40,477 nucleotides of DNA from Candidatus Enterococcus courvalinii (GCF_017315945.1 NZ_JAFLWI010000021.1:1-40477), one strand, 5' to 3'. Shown: positions 1-9,048, counted from the first letter of the stretch. Notes: generated by a model from the letters alone, not told the origin. Numbers and translations: made by a program.

Positions 1-49
1 TATAAAGTGGGTTGGGCTTTTATAAATCAGGAACATATCAATCGATTTT

Positions 50-154
50 TTATTTATCCAATCCCACTAATTTTCGCAGTGGCATTTTCGGATAAATCAG
101 CGATACTTTTATTCTATTTTTTATGATCTTTTGCACTTGTTCTTTTTCAGTCAT
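50..154 (-). CDS. Hypothetical 34-aa small protein
   Basis: Short open frame with a good ribosome site: GGAG lies seven bases before the ATG. The product is charged and basic (begins MTEKEQVQKIIKN, ends GLDK) and has no motif I recognise. It lies downstream of, and in the same direction as, the 66-aa membrane ORF, separated from it by a 10-bp inverted repeat. It may be a real small gene or the remnant of a longer, decayed one. The main support is the start signal, so the call is weak. Confidence 0.3.
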   Translation of the reverse strand: MTEKEQVQKIIKNRIKVSLIYPKMPLRKLVGLDK

Positions 155-181
155 GTAATTTCTCCAGTTTTTTTAATAAAT

Positions 182-210
182 GGTCGAGTAGTTCTCACAT
201 CTACTCGACC
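182..210. repeat. Perfect 10-bp inverted repeat
   Basis: GGTCGAGTAG pairs perfectly with CTACTCGACC across a nine-base loop. It sits between two small minus-strand ORFs. Neither strand has a T-run directly after the stem (minus reads ATTTATTAAAA, plus reads AAAACC), so it is not a standard intrinsic terminator. An operator, an mRNA stability or processing hairpin, or a weak terminator are all possible. Confidence 0.6.
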
Positions 211-260
211 AAAACCTTCACTTAATATCATGAAAATCGACTTCATTTCTTTTTTAACTT

Positions 261-461
261 TCAAAAAGAAACAATACCGATAATCGCTCTAACAATACTC
301 AACAATGCCCAAAATATCTTTTTTATTGAAAGTACAATGTTAAACATACTGCTTAATAGACCACTTACTCCGATGCCTACTTTAGCTAAAATTTGTCTTT
401 CCATGATTGAATCAACGATATTACTAAGCTTAGTATTTTTTATTTTTCCCTTCTTCATCAT
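261..461 (-). CDS. Hypothetical 66-aa hydrophobic small protein
   Basis: Unrecognised small protein. Residues 1-20 are polar and basic (starts MMKKGKIKN), and roughly residues 25-66 form one or two hydrophobic segments broken by a Lys-Lys pair (around LSIKKIFW), ending GIVSF. This layout suggests a membrane-associated peptide. It follows the AI-2E family gene by 54 bp in the same direction and may share its transcript. The ribosome site is poor (only an AGAAT-like stretch upstream), which lowers confidence. A toxin-like or bacteriocin-like peptide is imaginable but nothing specific supports it. Confidence 0.4.
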   Translation of the reverse strand: MMKKGKIKNTKLSNIVDSIMERQILAKVGIGVSGLLSSMFNIVLSIKKIFWALLSIVRAIIGIVSF

Positions 462-515
462 AGAAACTAATTCTAATTGAAAAATCCATGTTTTTTGTAC
501 GTAGCAGAAAATACG

Positions 516-1646
516 TCATCTTTTTGACTTTTCGCCGTCAATGATTTGATCGGATGTCGATTCAAATTTTTTTAGCAGGTAGATTTTTCTAATATTCAAG
601 ATTAATGTTTTCATCACTCCGTAAACAGGAATACAAATCAACATTCCCATGATACCAGCAACACTTCCAGCACCTATCAAAACTAAAATAATCGTTAAAG
701 GATGAATATTCATCGTTTTACCAAATAATAATGGTTTGATAAGATTCCCATCTAGTTGCTGAATAATTAAGATTGCAAGCGCTACATATAATGCTTGCCA
801 CGGGGAAACAAACAAGGCAACAAGCACTGCTGGAATCGCACCAATAAATGGACCAACATATGGGATAATATTAGTGATCCCGCAAATAACAGCCAATAAT
901 AAAGCATAAGGCTGATTGATCAGAACCATTGCGATGAAACTCAACACACCAATAATGACTGCATCGAGCATTGTACTACTAATATAAGCTGACAAAGTTT
1001 CATTCAATTCTTTGACTGTTTGCCTTAATTCCCCACGAATACTCTGTGGGAAAAAATGAGATAAGGCATCAATAAACTTATGATCGTCTTTAAACATGAA
1101 CAGCAAGATGAATGGTACTGTAAATAACAGAATAAAAAATTGCATCATAAATGAAATCAATTTTGAGACACTACTTGTCAAACTAACCAAAATAAGATTG
1201 AAGATATTACTAAGAGATAGATTGGCAGTAGCGAACTGTTCTTCGAGATTGATTCCTTTAAACTCTTCTCGCTGACTTAACTCATTTAGCCATTGACTGG
1301 TTTCTTCCGCATATAAAGGAAGATTTTTCGTTAATTGAATCGTTTGTTCTACTAGTTGCGGGATGACATTCATAATCGCTAAAACGACTAATATTATTAG
1401 AAAAATCAATGTAAATAAATAACCGTAAACTCTAGATACACGATGTTTTTCTAAAAATAAGACAACTGGATTAAACATATAGTAAAAAAAACCTGCGACA
1501 ATTAAGGGTAATAAAATTGCCGAGACCATGTTTAAAACTGGTTTAAATACATTAGGCATCTGGAGAATAAAAAAGACACCGATAATTGTTAGCACTATTT
1601 CGACTGTCCAAAATAATAACTTTGACTCTCTAAATTTTCCTTGCAT
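516..1646 (-). CDS. AI-2E family transporter (YtvI/PerM-like membrane protein)
   Basis: A 376-aa polytopic membrane protein of the AI-2E (UPF0118) family. The family has about eight membrane helices and includes proteins implicated in autoinducer-2 export or Na+/H+ antiport, but most members have no proven substrate. Visible here are an N-terminal helical pair (residues about 10-55), a further helix near 70-95, a long amphipathic soluble segment (about 95-150), and C-terminal helices carrying the family-typical NIIPYVGPFIGAIP stretch and the conserved QQLDGNLIKP segment. The ATG follows a strong GGAGGAAAG ribosome site. The length is normal for the family. It is transcribed alone or with the small ORFs downstream. 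The family assignment is secure; the physiological role is not. Confidence 0.85.
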   Translation of the reverse strand: MQGKFRESKLLFWTVEIVLTIIGVFFILQMPNVFKPVLNMVSAILLPLIVAGFFYYMFNPVVLFLEKHRVSRVYGYLFTLIFLIILVVLAIMNVIPQLVEQTIQLTKNLPLYAEETSQWLNELSQREEFKGINLEEQFATANLSLSNIFNLILVSLTSSVSKLISFMMQFFILLFTVPFILLFMFKDDHKFIDALSHFFPQSIRGELRQTVKELNETLSAYISSTMLDAVIIGVLSFIAMVLINQPYALLLAVICGITNIIPYVGPFIGAIPAVLVALFVSPWQALYVALAILIIQQLDGNLIKPLLFGKTMNIHPLTIILVLIGAGSVAGIMGMLICIPVYGVMKTLILNIRKIYLLKKFESTSDQIIDGEKSKR

Positions 1647-1867
1647 ATCTTTCCTCCAACATATGATACCTATATTTTATCATTCTAAGTAAATTAAAGC
1701 GCTATTTTAATAGTAAAATAATCATTTTCCTTTTTAACAAGCAAAAAACAAATGTCTGTTTCCCATCTTTCCTTTGAAATAACCAATTGCTTGAATTTGA
1801 AAAGGAAACTCGCTGTTCTCTAGTTTTTTTAGTTTACATAATTTATTTACTGCCCTTATTACTCGAT
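1647..1867. other. Intergenic stretch without recognisable gene
   Basis: AT-rich spacer between the AI-2E gene start and the terminator of the glycosyltransferase operon. It must contain the AI-2E gene promoter, but I see no convincing -35/-10 pair. A 23-codon frame beginning near 1753 has no ribosome site and I do not call it. Confidence 0.5.
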
Positions 1868-1916
1868 AAAAAAAGCAACACAAGCAATCCTATTGAAGGA
1901 TCACATGTGTTGCTTT
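1868..1916 (-). terminator. Intrinsic terminator of the GT2 operon
   Basis: On the minus strand AGCAACACA pairs with TGTGTTGCT around a loop that itself contains a GATCC/GGATC-type stem, followed by seven T residues. It lies 44 bp beyond the glycosyltransferase stop codon. Confidence 0.85.
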
Positions 1917-1960
1917 TGGTCTATTCTTCATTCGTAATTTCATAAACACAAGTATCAGCT

Positions 1961-3304
1961 TTATCTATCCATCTCATCGGTTGAATCTTTTTTTGAAGGA
2001 GGTGGACCTTTTCGCTCTGGACTCTTCCACGTGCCTGAACCTAAACCTAGAATTGTTTTGATTGCTGGAATAAAGGTGGTCACAATGGTCAGAGCATTTA
2101 TCATCCAATAAAGCAACATATATAATGGTGCAAAAAATAAATACTTGAATTTTCTTCCTCGGTCATCCAAGATGAGTGAGGCGCCCAATTGAAAAATTCC
2201 TGAGATCATTTCAAAGCAGACAAAAAGGAAAGATAAAGTGAGCATGTGATAGATTCCTTCCGTGTTCCCCTCCAAAATAAATTTGAATAAACTCCATAAA
2301 AAAATAAAACTAGAAATCCAAAAGAAAAATGACCAAATGATACTGAAAGTTTGGTCAATGAACATGACCGTGTGTCCAATATTTCTAAATGGATGCAACA
2401 TTATTTTTTTGAAATTCGTCAACCAAACTTCTGTTCCACCTTTAGCCCAGCGTTTCCTTTGGCGATAAAGCATTCTCAAAGATTCCGGAACCTCCATAAA
2501 AAACATGATTTGTGGAGCAAAAAGGGAAAGCCATCCATCCATTTGATGGTCCCAAGCGATACTAATATCTTCCGTTGCTCGGTCTTGCCTGAATAATCCA
2601 ACATCGATCAATGCGTCTTTTCGATACATCGTATTTGCCCCGCTGTAAGCATAGATACTTCCTAATACACCAATTTGTGTCCGTTTTATGATTCCCACAA
2701 TGCTAGAAAATTCGACTGTCTGTGACTTTGCAATCAATTTCGTTCTATTTTGCACATCCATATTGGCTGTAACTGCAGAAATATTTGTCGAATCTTGGCG
2801 AAGAAAATAGTTGACATACATATTCAAAGAATCAGGTTCTGGCACTGTATCTGCATCATTACTCAGAATCAATTTTCCTTTTGCAAATCCCATACCGATA
2901 TTGAAAGCATGTGCTTTCCCCTTGTTCTTTTCAATTCGGATCACCCGTAGCTTGGGATATTTTTTTTGTAGCCGAGCTAAGATTTCAGGTGTACTGTCAG
3001 TAGAACCATCGTCTGTTACCAATACTTCATAATGTTCATAGTTTATTTTGGTCATTAAGTATTCTATTGTATTTTCAATCACGATTTCTTCATTGTGAGC
3101 AGGAACCATGATCGTAATGAATGGCTCGACCTCTATCGGGATATCGTCCCACTCTTTTTGTTTATATTTAAAAAGAAAGGTATAACACAACACACCGATA
3201 AACCAAGAAAAACCGCCAATAATTGGGTACGTAACTAGAACCAAAAACAGGATTGTTAAAAGAATATCGAATACATAATTACCAGTTTGAAAAAAAGTCA
3301 TCAT
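1961..3304 (-). CDS. Family 2 processive glycosyltransferase (PgaC/IcaA-like)
   Basis: A 447-aa membrane glycosyltransferase. One or two N-terminal helices (residues about 12-45) precede a cytoplasmic GT2 catalytic domain with the nucleotide-binding DDGS (98-101), the metal-binding DAD (150-152), the catalytic-base region TED (244-246) and a QRKRW motif (282-286), the Q-x-x-R-W signature of processive synthases. Several C-terminal helices (about 310-420) would form the export channel. This layout matches poly-N-acetylglucosamine synthase (PgaC/IcaA) more than hyaluronan or cellulose synthase, but the polymer is inferred. Its ATG overlaps the stop of the upstream 169-aa gene (ATGA), indicating translational coupling. 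No deacetylase (PgaB/IcaB) is adjacent. Confidence 0.82.
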   Translation of the reverse strand: MMTFFQTGNYVFDILLTILFLVLVTYPIIGGFSWFIGVLCYTFLFKYKQKEWDDIPIEVEPFITIMVPAHNEEIVIENTIEYLMTKINYEHYEVLVTDDGSTDSTPEILARLQKKYPKLRVIRIEKNKGKAHAFNIGMGFAKGKLILSNDADTVPEPDSLNMYVNYFLRQDSTNISAVTANMDVQNRTKLIAKSQTVEFSSIVGIIKRTQIGVLGSIYAYSGANTMYRKDALIDVGLFRQDRATEDISIAWDHQMDGWLSLFAPQIMFFMEVPESLRMLYRQRKRWAKGGTEVWLTNFKKIMLHPFRNIGHTVMFIDQTFSIIWSFFFWISSFIFLWSLFKFILEGNTEGIYHMLTLSFLFVCFEMISGIFQLGASLILDDRGRKFKYLFFAPLYMLLYWMINALTIVTTFIPAIKTILGLGSGTWKSPERKGPPPSKKDSTDEMDR

Positions 3305-3810
3305 AGCTCCACACCACCTTTCTTATAAAGGTTGCGTACAAAATCTGTATCTAAGTTTTGTTCTTCCTGTACGGAATAACTACACACTTCTTTGCGAACT
3401 TCTTCAGGTCCAAACCGTTCATTAAATGCTTTGCTTAGTAACTGCCGTCTTTTCTCTAAACGATCTTCGTCATATTGGACCTTTTTTTGCAAAAAATTTT
3501 TAAAGTGAAAATTATTTCGTAGGGTCAATCCAATGTAAAATATAGCAATTACAATAAACATGATACTTAAGAAAACAACTAAAAATTTTAAAGTCTGTAA
3601 CTCATCTTTATAAACAACTAAATGATTCTTCCATGCTTTTTCGGGGAAAATAAACGGTAGTAATAACCAAACGAAAGGTAGTATCACACAAATCCAACCA
3701 ATAATGGCTACTACCGTTTGTAAAAGTTTTAGCGCATAGTTCTTTTTCTCAAAATATGCATCGGAGACTAGTAATTGTTCTACTTCCTCACGGGTAATTT
3801 TAGGTTTCAT
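3301..3810 (-). CDS. Small membrane partner of the GT2 synthase (PgaD-like)
   Basis: A 169-aa protein with a charged N-terminus (MKPKITREEVEQ), two hydrophobic helices (about residues 28-58 and 73-98) and a long charged cytoplasmic tail. A two-helix protein translated directly ahead of a processive GT2 enzyme and overlapping it by four bases resembles PgaD/IcaD, the small subunit that PgaC needs for activity. I base this on topology and context rather than clear sequence motifs. The start has a good site (AAGGAGGCAAAGAG before ATG). A candidate -10 TATAAT lies about 45 bp upstream (3851-3856 on the complement), without a good -35. Confidence 0.55.
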   Translation of the reverse strand: MKPKITREEVEQLLVSDAYFEKKNYALKLLQTVVAIIGWICVILPFVWLLLPFIFPEKAWKNHLVVYKDELQTLKFLVVFLSIMFIVIAIFYIGLTLRNNFHFKNFLQKKVQYDEDRLEKRRQLLSKAFNERFGPEEVRKEVCSYSVQEEQNLDTDFVRNLYKKGGVEL

Positions 3811-4313
3811 CTCTTTGCCTCCTTGTATATTAAAAAAATATTAAGTATTTATTATAATTTTGCCGTTTTTTCAAATGTTTTACAAATAATTCACCTTCCA
3901 CAATTGAAAATTTGATTGATTTCTACTTAAAAACAACGATCTCTCGAAAAAATTTCTTACTTTTGGAGAGACAAGCGACGATGTATTTAATTAAATGGTT
4001 TCAATTTTCTGCGTGTTTGTTCATGTAATCAAAAGATTATTCTATCACTTCTTCATTTGGTCTTCAATGCTTTGTTGACTTTCCTTTCATTGAATATTCT
4101 TCCCAGATTTATTGTCACTGTTCATTGGTTTGATAAATATGTAGTTGGTAACTTGAATGACCATCGCTTAAAGCAAGAAATGAAACGACTAGCGATAGTT
4201 AGCCGTTTATGCGTAAGAGGCTAGTAGATAGCGCTGTACCAAACAGCCATTTAATGCCCTTCGTGTTTTCTAATTCATCTCTACTTTGCCGGATTTTATT
4301 CATTTAAGTAGAT
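3811..4313. other. Large intergenic region, no gene recognised
   Basis: About 500 bp of AT-rich DNA between the PgaD-like gene and the 2HCT transporter terminator. On the plus strand a frame stays open from 3991 to 4224 but has no start codon with a ribosome site; its last part reads like protein (FDKYVVGNLNDHRL), so it could be a decayed gene fragment. A 15-codon ATG frame at 3981 has a GGAGAG upstream but encodes nothing recognisable. Confidence 0.4.
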
Positions 4314-4362
4314 AAAAAAACTTGCGGATCATGTGAATAACAACATGATCCGCAAGTTTTTT
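4314..4362. terminator. Strong terminator after the malate transporter gene
   Basis: AAAAAACTTGCGGATCATGT pairs perfectly with its complement across an eight-base loop. A-runs and T-runs flank both sides, so it can act in both directions. It directly follows the transporter stop codon. Confidence 0.93.
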
Positions 4363-4363
4363 C

Positions 4364-5686
4364 TTATGAAAGCAACTGCATTAAAAATCCTGAGATAATC
4401 AAGACAATTGCTCCACCTAAACGATTCCCCATTTGAGCAAATGCAATGAGTTCCATTCGATTCGCAGCAGAAAGTACTGCAACATTACCGGTGCCGCCCA
4501 TTGAATTATTACATAGACCAGCTGTGATGGAAGACTCGATTGGATAAAGACCAAATAATCGACCAACAAAGCCAGATACTACAGAAATAACAATGACACT
4601 TGTTAAACAAAGTACCACAAACTGCCAAGTTAATGCAGAGGCTAATACATTTAAATTCAAAAGCGCAATCCCGATACCAGCAAGAACAGCCGCAGTCAAG
4701 TTTTTCACAATTAAGTTATTAAACATAATAGCTGCATCTTCATAATATTCAGGCAAGATATTCGTAATTTTACAAATGACAACGATAATGATCATAAACG
4801 CATACGCATGAACTTTTGGAACAAAGTAATTACAAATTTGGCCAAGAATGAAAAAGGTGATTGAAACCATCAATCCTACACCCAATTGAGAAATATTTGG
4901 TTTCACTGTACGAGGTTTCCCATCGCCAAGCTCACCTTTTTCCATTAGTTTTCCATTTCCGTTGATTTTAGGCATTGATTGTCCAGCACGTGCCACCAAA
5001 GCTGCACCGATAATGGCTAACACATTGGTCATTGCTGTTGCCGGAATCAAACGAGAAATAATTGCCGAAGCATCCGTCCCCAAAACATTGGCATAAATGC
5101 TGGATAACGGCACAGCACCAGCACCAACTCCGCCAGCCATTGCAGGGAGCGAAACATACAATACTGAATCAGCAAAGCCATTGCCAATCAACATTCCTAC
5201 TAAGCCCACTGCAAAAAAGGAAGCGACCATTGAAATCAATGCCACTGGAATAAAACGTACAGAAGCTTTCATTAGTAAATTACGATTCATTCCTAAAATG
5301 CTCCCTGTAATCAATGCAGCAATATAAAAATCTAAAAAGCCCATATTATTGATGAAATTCTCCGTTGCATGGACTACATACTCAGGTAAAATACCAAAAG
5401 TTGCGATAGCTGCTGATGCAAAAATGGCAAAAACAGAACCACCACCAAGATAACTTTTTACAATTGGAAGTTTGGAACCAATGAAATGGAATAAATTTCC
5501 TAAAATAACTAATACAGCAATTGGACCAATCATGTTCGTCGGTAATTTCCCTAACGCCATTGCGACGATCAATACGACCACCATGATTAAATACAAGAGC
5601 AAACTGATACCACTAATTTTTGTTGACCAAATACTGGTCTTTTTTTCGTCTTCAACCGCTGAAACAGCTGTTGCTTTTTGTACCAT
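4364..5686 (-). CDS. mleP: 2-hydroxycarboxylate (malate) transporter, 2HCT family
   Basis: A 440-aa secondary transporter of the 2HCT family (CitS, CitP, MleP, MaeN). Family members exchange or symport malate, citrate or lactate. Two GG-x-G re-entrant loop motifs are visible: MAGGVGAGA near residue 185 and MGGTGNVAV near residue 397, the second followed by the conserved NRMELIAFAQMGNRLGG segment holding the substrate-binding arginine region. The chosen start is the ATG of MVQKATAV, because AAAGGAGAAAGGA lies just upstream and the resulting length is normal; a longer frame back to 5773 would lack a ribosome site. It lies 99 bp after the malolactic enzyme gene with no terminator between them, so malate uptake or malate/lactate exchange is the likely job. 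Substrate specificity is inferred from that neighbour. Confidence 0.85.
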   Translation of the reverse strand: MVQKATAVSAVEDEKKTSIWSTKISGISLLLYLIMVVVLIVAMALGKLPTNMIGPIAVLVILGNLFHFIGSKLPIVKSYLGGGSVFAIFASAAIATFGILPEYVVHATENFINNMGFLDFYIAALITGSILGMNRNLLMKASVRFIPVALISMVASFFAVGLVGMLIGNGFADSVLYVSLPAMAGGVGAGAVPLSSIYANVLGTDASAIISRLIPATAMTNVLAIIGAALVARAGQSMPKINGNGKLMEKGELGDGKPRTVKPNISQLGVGLMVSITFFILGQICNYFVPKVHAYAFMIIIVVICKITNILPEYYEDAAIMFNNLIVKNLTAAVLAGIGIALLNLNVLASALTWQFVVLCLTSVIVISVVSGFVGRLFGLYPIESSITAGLCNNSMGGTGNVAVLSAANRMELIAFAQMGNRLGGAIVLIISGFLMQLLS

Positions 5687-5785
5687 ACTTACAGATCCTT
5701 TCTCCTTTAGCAATATGTAAGAAAAACAGAGCAGCTTCGATGAACTACCCGCTTTTCTTACAATCTTGCACACAACTACTTCTAA

Positions 5786-7429
5786 TTATTCTGCTACTAA
5801 TTCTGTGTACTCTGGTACCCATTTAGCATCTGTAACAGCGGCTTTGATGTCTGTGATTTCTTCACGGTTTAACTCTTGTTCCACCACTGATTTGGCAACC
5901 GTTTCTGCAATGATTTGAGAAAATTCTGTAATTTTTGCAACAGGAGGTAAAATTGATGCTCCTGGTTGGGTCACATCAACGATTCCACCCAAAGCACGAC
6001 TAGCTTGAGAAATAATTTCTGCATTCACACGTGTTGCAGTTGAAGCAATCAAACCTAGTCCAAGCCCTGGATACATCAATGCGTTGTTTGCTTGACCAAT
6101 TTGGTAAGTGACACCTTGATAGTCAACATCCGCTGCGGGAATCCCAGTCCCTACTAAAGCTTTTCCATCTGTCCAAGTAATTAAATCCTGCGCTTTTGCT
6201 TCAGCAAGTTTTGTTGGATTTGACAAAGGCATAATAATCGGGCGTTCTGTATGGGCAGCCATTTCTTTAACGATTTCTTCAGTAAAGGCTCCCGGTTGTG
6301 TTGATGTACCAATCATAATTGTTGGGTGGATTGCTTTTACCACTGCAGTTAAATTAGTCAATTCTGCTGCATTTTCAAATTCGTCACGAGTTCGTGCAAA
6401 AGGAATTTGGCCTGGCGTTAGTCCTTCTGTGTCTGTAAATAGTAAACCTTGTTTGTCCACTTGGTAAAAATGGTTGCGTGCTTCTTCTTCTGGAACACCT
6501 TGACGAATCATTTCATCTAAAAGAATATTTGCAATCCCAACACCAGCAGTTCCGGCACCAAATGTTAAAATCGTTTGGTCTTTCAGTGCTTCACCAGAAA
6601 TATTCAAACCACCTAAGACACCAGCTAAAACAACAATCCCTGTTCCTTGGATATCATCATTGAATGTAGTGATTTGGTCTTGATATTTTTCTAAAATAGT
6701 AGCTGCATTTCCACGACCAAAATCTTCCCAATGTAATAATAATTCAGGAAATAAATCAGTTGCCGCACTTACAAATTGATCAACAAATTGATAATAAGTT
6801 TCCCCTTCGATACGTTCATGACGATTACCTAAATATAATGGATCATTTAGTAATTCTTGGTTGTTTGTTCCTGCATCAATGGACACTGGCAATACTTGTG
6901 CCGGATTGATGCCAGCGGCTGCAGTATAAACCATTAATTTTCCAATCGCAATATCCACACCATTGACGCCCCAATCACCCATGCCTAAAATTCCTTCTGC
7001 ATCAGTCACAACGATTAGACGAATATCTCGACCATCAGCAGCATTTTTTAGACTTGCTTTTATACTTTCTGGATCATCAATTGAAAGAAAAGCTGCGTCT
7101 TGTGGTTTCAAGAAAATTTCATTATATTGTTCAATTGAGTCAGCGACTACTGGATCATAAACAACTGGCATAAACTCAACTAAATGTTCACCCATCAATT
7201 TGTAGAAAAGTGTACGATTTGTATTAAATAAGTTCATTAAGAAAATTCGTTTTTCTAAATCAGATGGTTTGCTTAAATATTGACCATAAGCTTGAACTGA
7301 TTGTTGTTCTAATGTTTGTACTGTACTAGGAAGCATCCCTGTAAGACCAAATTTTGCGCGCTCTTCTTTCGTAAATGCTGTTCCTTTGTTTAAAAATGGA
7401 TTGTTCAATAAATTTAATCCTGTAAGCAT
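5786..7429 (-). CDS. mleS: Malolactic enzyme
   Basis: A 547-aa cytosolic enzyme that decarboxylates L-malate to L-lactate and CO2 using NAD+ and Mn2+, part of malolactic fermentation. It begins with the malic-enzyme family signature [12 protein letters not shown] (about residues 9-20), has the conserved [15 protein letters not shown] region, the metal-site segment FNDDIQGTG, and the NAD-binding glycine motif FGAGTAGVG. The roughly 540-aa length fits malolactic enzymes and NAD-malic enzymes rather than the 380-aa malic enzymes of lactic bacteria. The adjacent 2HCT transporter supports a malolactic role. A good AGGAGGAA ribosome site precedes the ATG and a strong promoter lies at 7463-7492. No LysR-type MleR regulator is adjacent. 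A malate dehydrogenase (oxaloacetate-decarboxylating) activity cannot be ruled out from sequence alone. Confidence 0.88.
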   Translation of the reverse strand: MLTGLNLLNNPFLNKGTAFTKEERAKFGLTGMLPSTVQTLEQQSVQAYGQYLSKPSDLEKRIFLMNLFNTNRTLFYKLMGEHLVEFMPVVYDPVVADSIEQYNEIFLKPQDAAFLSIDDPESIKASLKNAADGRDIRLIVVTDAEGILGMGDWGVNGVDIAIGKLMVYTAAAGINPAQVLPVSIDAGTNNQELLNDPLYLGNRHERIEGETYYQFVDQFVSAATDLFPELLLHWEDFGRGNAATILEKYQDQITTFNDDIQGTGIVVLAGVLGGLNISGEALKDQTILTFGAGTAGVGIANILLDEMIRQGVPEEEARNHFYQVDKQGLLFTDTEGLTPGQIPFARTRDEFENAAELTNLTAVVKAIHPTIMIGTSTQPGAFTEEIVKEMAAHTERPIIMPLSNPTKLAEAKAQDLITWTDGKALVGTGIPAADVDYQGVTYQIGQANNALMYPGLGLGLIASTATRVNAEIISQASRALGGIVDVTQPGASILPPVAKITEFSQIIAETVAKSVVEQELNREEITDIKAAVTDAKWVPEYTELVAE

Positions 7430-7462
7430 AAAAAATTCCTCCTAAGTTTTACTACATGCGAA

Positions 7463-7492
7463 AGTATAGTCGTCGCTTTTAGCTATAGTCAA
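7463..7492 (-). promoter_or_regulatory. Promoter of mleS-mleP
   Basis: On the minus strand TTGACT is followed after 18 bases by TATACT, about 35-65 bp before the mleS ATG. Both boxes are close to consensus for the vegetative sigma factor. Confidence 0.75.
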
Positions 7493-7531
7493 AACCAAGG
7501 GTCACGATAAATTTTATTTATATGTAGAGAT

Positions 7532-7562
7532 AAAAAAAGTATGGCAAGTCCATGCCATACTT
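7532..7562 (-). terminator. Terminator in the dus-mleS interval
   Basis: AAGTATGGCA pairs with TGCCATACTT across a six-base loop, followed on the minus strand by seven T residues. It stops transcription coming through dus and the repeat region before the mleS promoter. Confidence 0.88.
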
Positions 7563-7599
7563 CTGTCGCTAACAGACATCTTTCAGTTAGGTGATTGAT

Positions 7600-7690
7600 T
7601 CAAAAATAAGTTGGGCAACTTTAAAAATAGGGAATACTATTTTTGAAGTTTTTCTTTTTTCGAAGCTGATTGCTTTGAGCCACAACCATT
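7600..7690. repeat. Diverged copy of the structured intergenic repeat
   Basis: Contains a hairpin (ACTTTAAAAATAG with CTATTTTTGAAGT around GGAATA) followed by a sequence that aligns to the 120-bp repeat next door: GCTGATTGCTTTGAGCCACAACC against GCTGACCGCTTTGTGCCACAACC. It is an older, degenerate unit upstream of the exact tandem copies. Confidence 0.7.
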
Positions 7691-7930
7691 ATTCACGGTG
7701 TTCCCAAAGCAACTCCTCCATATAGCTTACAGTCACTTCAAAATATGAAGAGCTATTTTGAGTGCTTGCTCGCTATCTTGTCGGAGCTGACCGCTTTGTG
7801 CCACAACCTTATTCACGGTGTTCCCAAAGCAACTCCTCCATATAGCTTACAGTCACTTCAAAATATGAAGAGCTATTTTGAGTGCTTGCTCGCTATCTTG
7901 TCGGAGCTGACCGCTTTGTGCCACAACCTT
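7691..7930. repeat. Exact 120-bp tandem duplication, structured repeat
   Basis: Two identical, adjacent 120-bp units (7691-7810 and 7811-7930) that I compared base by base. Each unit contains a strong hairpin (TCAAAATA ... TATTTTGA around TGAAGAGC) and an imperfect palindrome with arms GCTTTG and CAAAGC flanking CCACAACC ... GGTGTTC. The right end runs into the last bases of the dus gene, whose stop codon overlaps the unit boundary. Perfect identity points to recent duplication. The frame open across both units is a by-product of a 120-bp period. Confidence 0.95.
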
Positions 7931-8882
7931 ATTCAAAATCTTCAAGTATTTCTCGAACCTCATCCGTCGTCTTCGTATTCATCAATTGCATACGTAAATC
8001 ACTAGCACCTGGAAATCCTTTCACATATATCTTAAAGAAACGATGCAAGCCAACTATCGAACGCGGAACCAATTCCGCATATTGATCTTGCAAATCTAGT
8101 TGTAAATGCAATAAATCAAGTAGTTCTTTTGAAGAGTGTTCTTTAGGTTCTTTTTCAAAAGCATATGGGTTTTTGAAAATCCCCCGGCCAATCATCACCC
8201 CGTCTACGCCATATTCTTCAGCTAATCGGAGCCCAGTCTGTCGGTCAGGAATATCTCCGTTAATCGTAATCAATGTTTGTGGCGCCACTCGATCTCGAAT
8301 GGCTAACACTTGAGGAATCAAATCCCAGTGTGCATCCACTTTACTCATTTCGTCGCGCGTTCTTAAGTGAATTGACAGATTCGCAATATCTTGTGCTAAG
8401 ACATGTGATAACCATTTGTCCATTTCTGCGATATCTTTATACCCGAGTCTTGTTTTCACACTGACAGGAAGTCCGCCTGCTTTTGCAGCTTCAATTAGCT
8501 CTGCCGCAACTTCAGGACGTAAAATCAATCCGCTCCCTTTCCCATGACCAGCCACATTAGGAACAGGACAGCCCATATTCAAATCAATTCCCTTAAAGCC
8601 CATTTCTGCCAAGCCAAGACTCATCTCACGGAAAAATTCTGGTTTATCTCCCCAAATATGGGCCACCATTGGCTGCTCATCTTCAGTAAAAGTCAAACGT
8701 CCTCGAACACTTTGTCTACCATCTGGATGGCAATAACTGTCCGAATTAGTAAATTCTGTAAAGAAGACATCTGGTGCGCCTGCCGCTTGAACAACATGGC
8801 GAAAAACAACATCTGTCACATCTTCCATTGGTGCTAAAATAAAAAAGGGCTTTGGTAATTCTGCCCAAAAATTATTCATCAT
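7929..8882 (-). CDS. dus: tRNA-dihydrouridine synthase
   Basis: A 317-aa FMN-dependent enzyme that reduces specific uridines in the tRNA D-arm to dihydrouridine with NADPH. It starts with the Dus fold signature LAPMEDVTD (about residues 16-24), carries the active-site cysteine in NMGCPVPNV (about residues 101-109), the VKTRLGY segment, and the phosphate-binding [11 protein letters not shown] near 230. The length is normal. The start lies behind CGGAGATAAATA; two ATGs are adjacent and the first is used here. Which tRNA position it modifies cannot be told from sequence. Its 3' end meets the tandem repeat, so its downstream untranslated region is entirely repeat sequence. A good promoter lies at 8929-8957, so it is a single-gene unit. 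Confidence 0.9.
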   Translation of the reverse strand: MMNNFWAELPKPFFILAPMEDVTDVVFRHVVQAAGAPDVFFTEFTNSDSYCHPDGRQSVRGRLTFTEDEQPMVAHIWGDKPEFFREMSLGLAEMGFKGIDLNMGCPVPNVAGHGKGSGLILRPEVAAELIEAAKAGGLPVSVKTRLGYKDIAEMDKWLSHVLAQDIANLSIHLRTRDEMSKVDAHWDLIPQVLAIRDRVAPQTLITINGDIPDRQTGLRLAEEYGVDGVMIGRGIFKNPYAFEKEPKEHSSKELLDLLHLQLDLQDQYAELVPRSIVGLHRFFKIYVKGFPGASDLRMQLMNTKTTDEVREILEDFE

Positions 8883-8928
8883 TATTTATCTCCGTTCTCT
8901 CTTCATTCCAATTCAAAAAAACATGCTT

Positions 8929-8957
8929 ATTATACTAGGATTTTGAAAAAGAAGCAA
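8929..8957 (-). promoter_or_regulatory. Promoter of dus
   Basis: TTGCTT, a 17-base spacer and a perfect TATAAT on the minus strand, about 45-75 bp before the dus start. Confidence 0.7.
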
Positions 8958-9011
8958 AGGGAAGAACTTTCAGTTATTTTTCTTATTATAGTTATCCAAA
9001 TCTTTTCCAAA

Positions 9012-9048
9012 CAAAAAGTTGAGCAAAATAAGAGGATATTTTACTCAA
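9012..9048 (-). terminator. Terminator of the GntR-ABC operon
   Basis: On the minus strand TTGAGTAAAATA pairs with TATTTTGCTCAA (one mismatch) around a six-base loop and is followed by CTTTTTGTTT. It begins 19 bp after the permease stop. Confidence 0.75.

Noticed and set aside
3991-4224. Open frame of about 77 codons in the 3.8-4.3 kb spacer
   Set aside because: No start codon with a ribosome site and no recognised similarity. Possibly a decayed fragment, but the evidence is too thin.
5687-5773. N-terminal extension of the 2HCT transporter (start MCKIV)
   Set aside because: The extension runs through the AAAGGAG ribosome site of the inner ATG, has none of its own, and makes the protein longer than its family.
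7745-8005. 86-codon plus-strand open frame
   Set aside because: It reads through the exact 120-bp duplication (also a multiple of three) into the antisense of dus and has no ribosome site.
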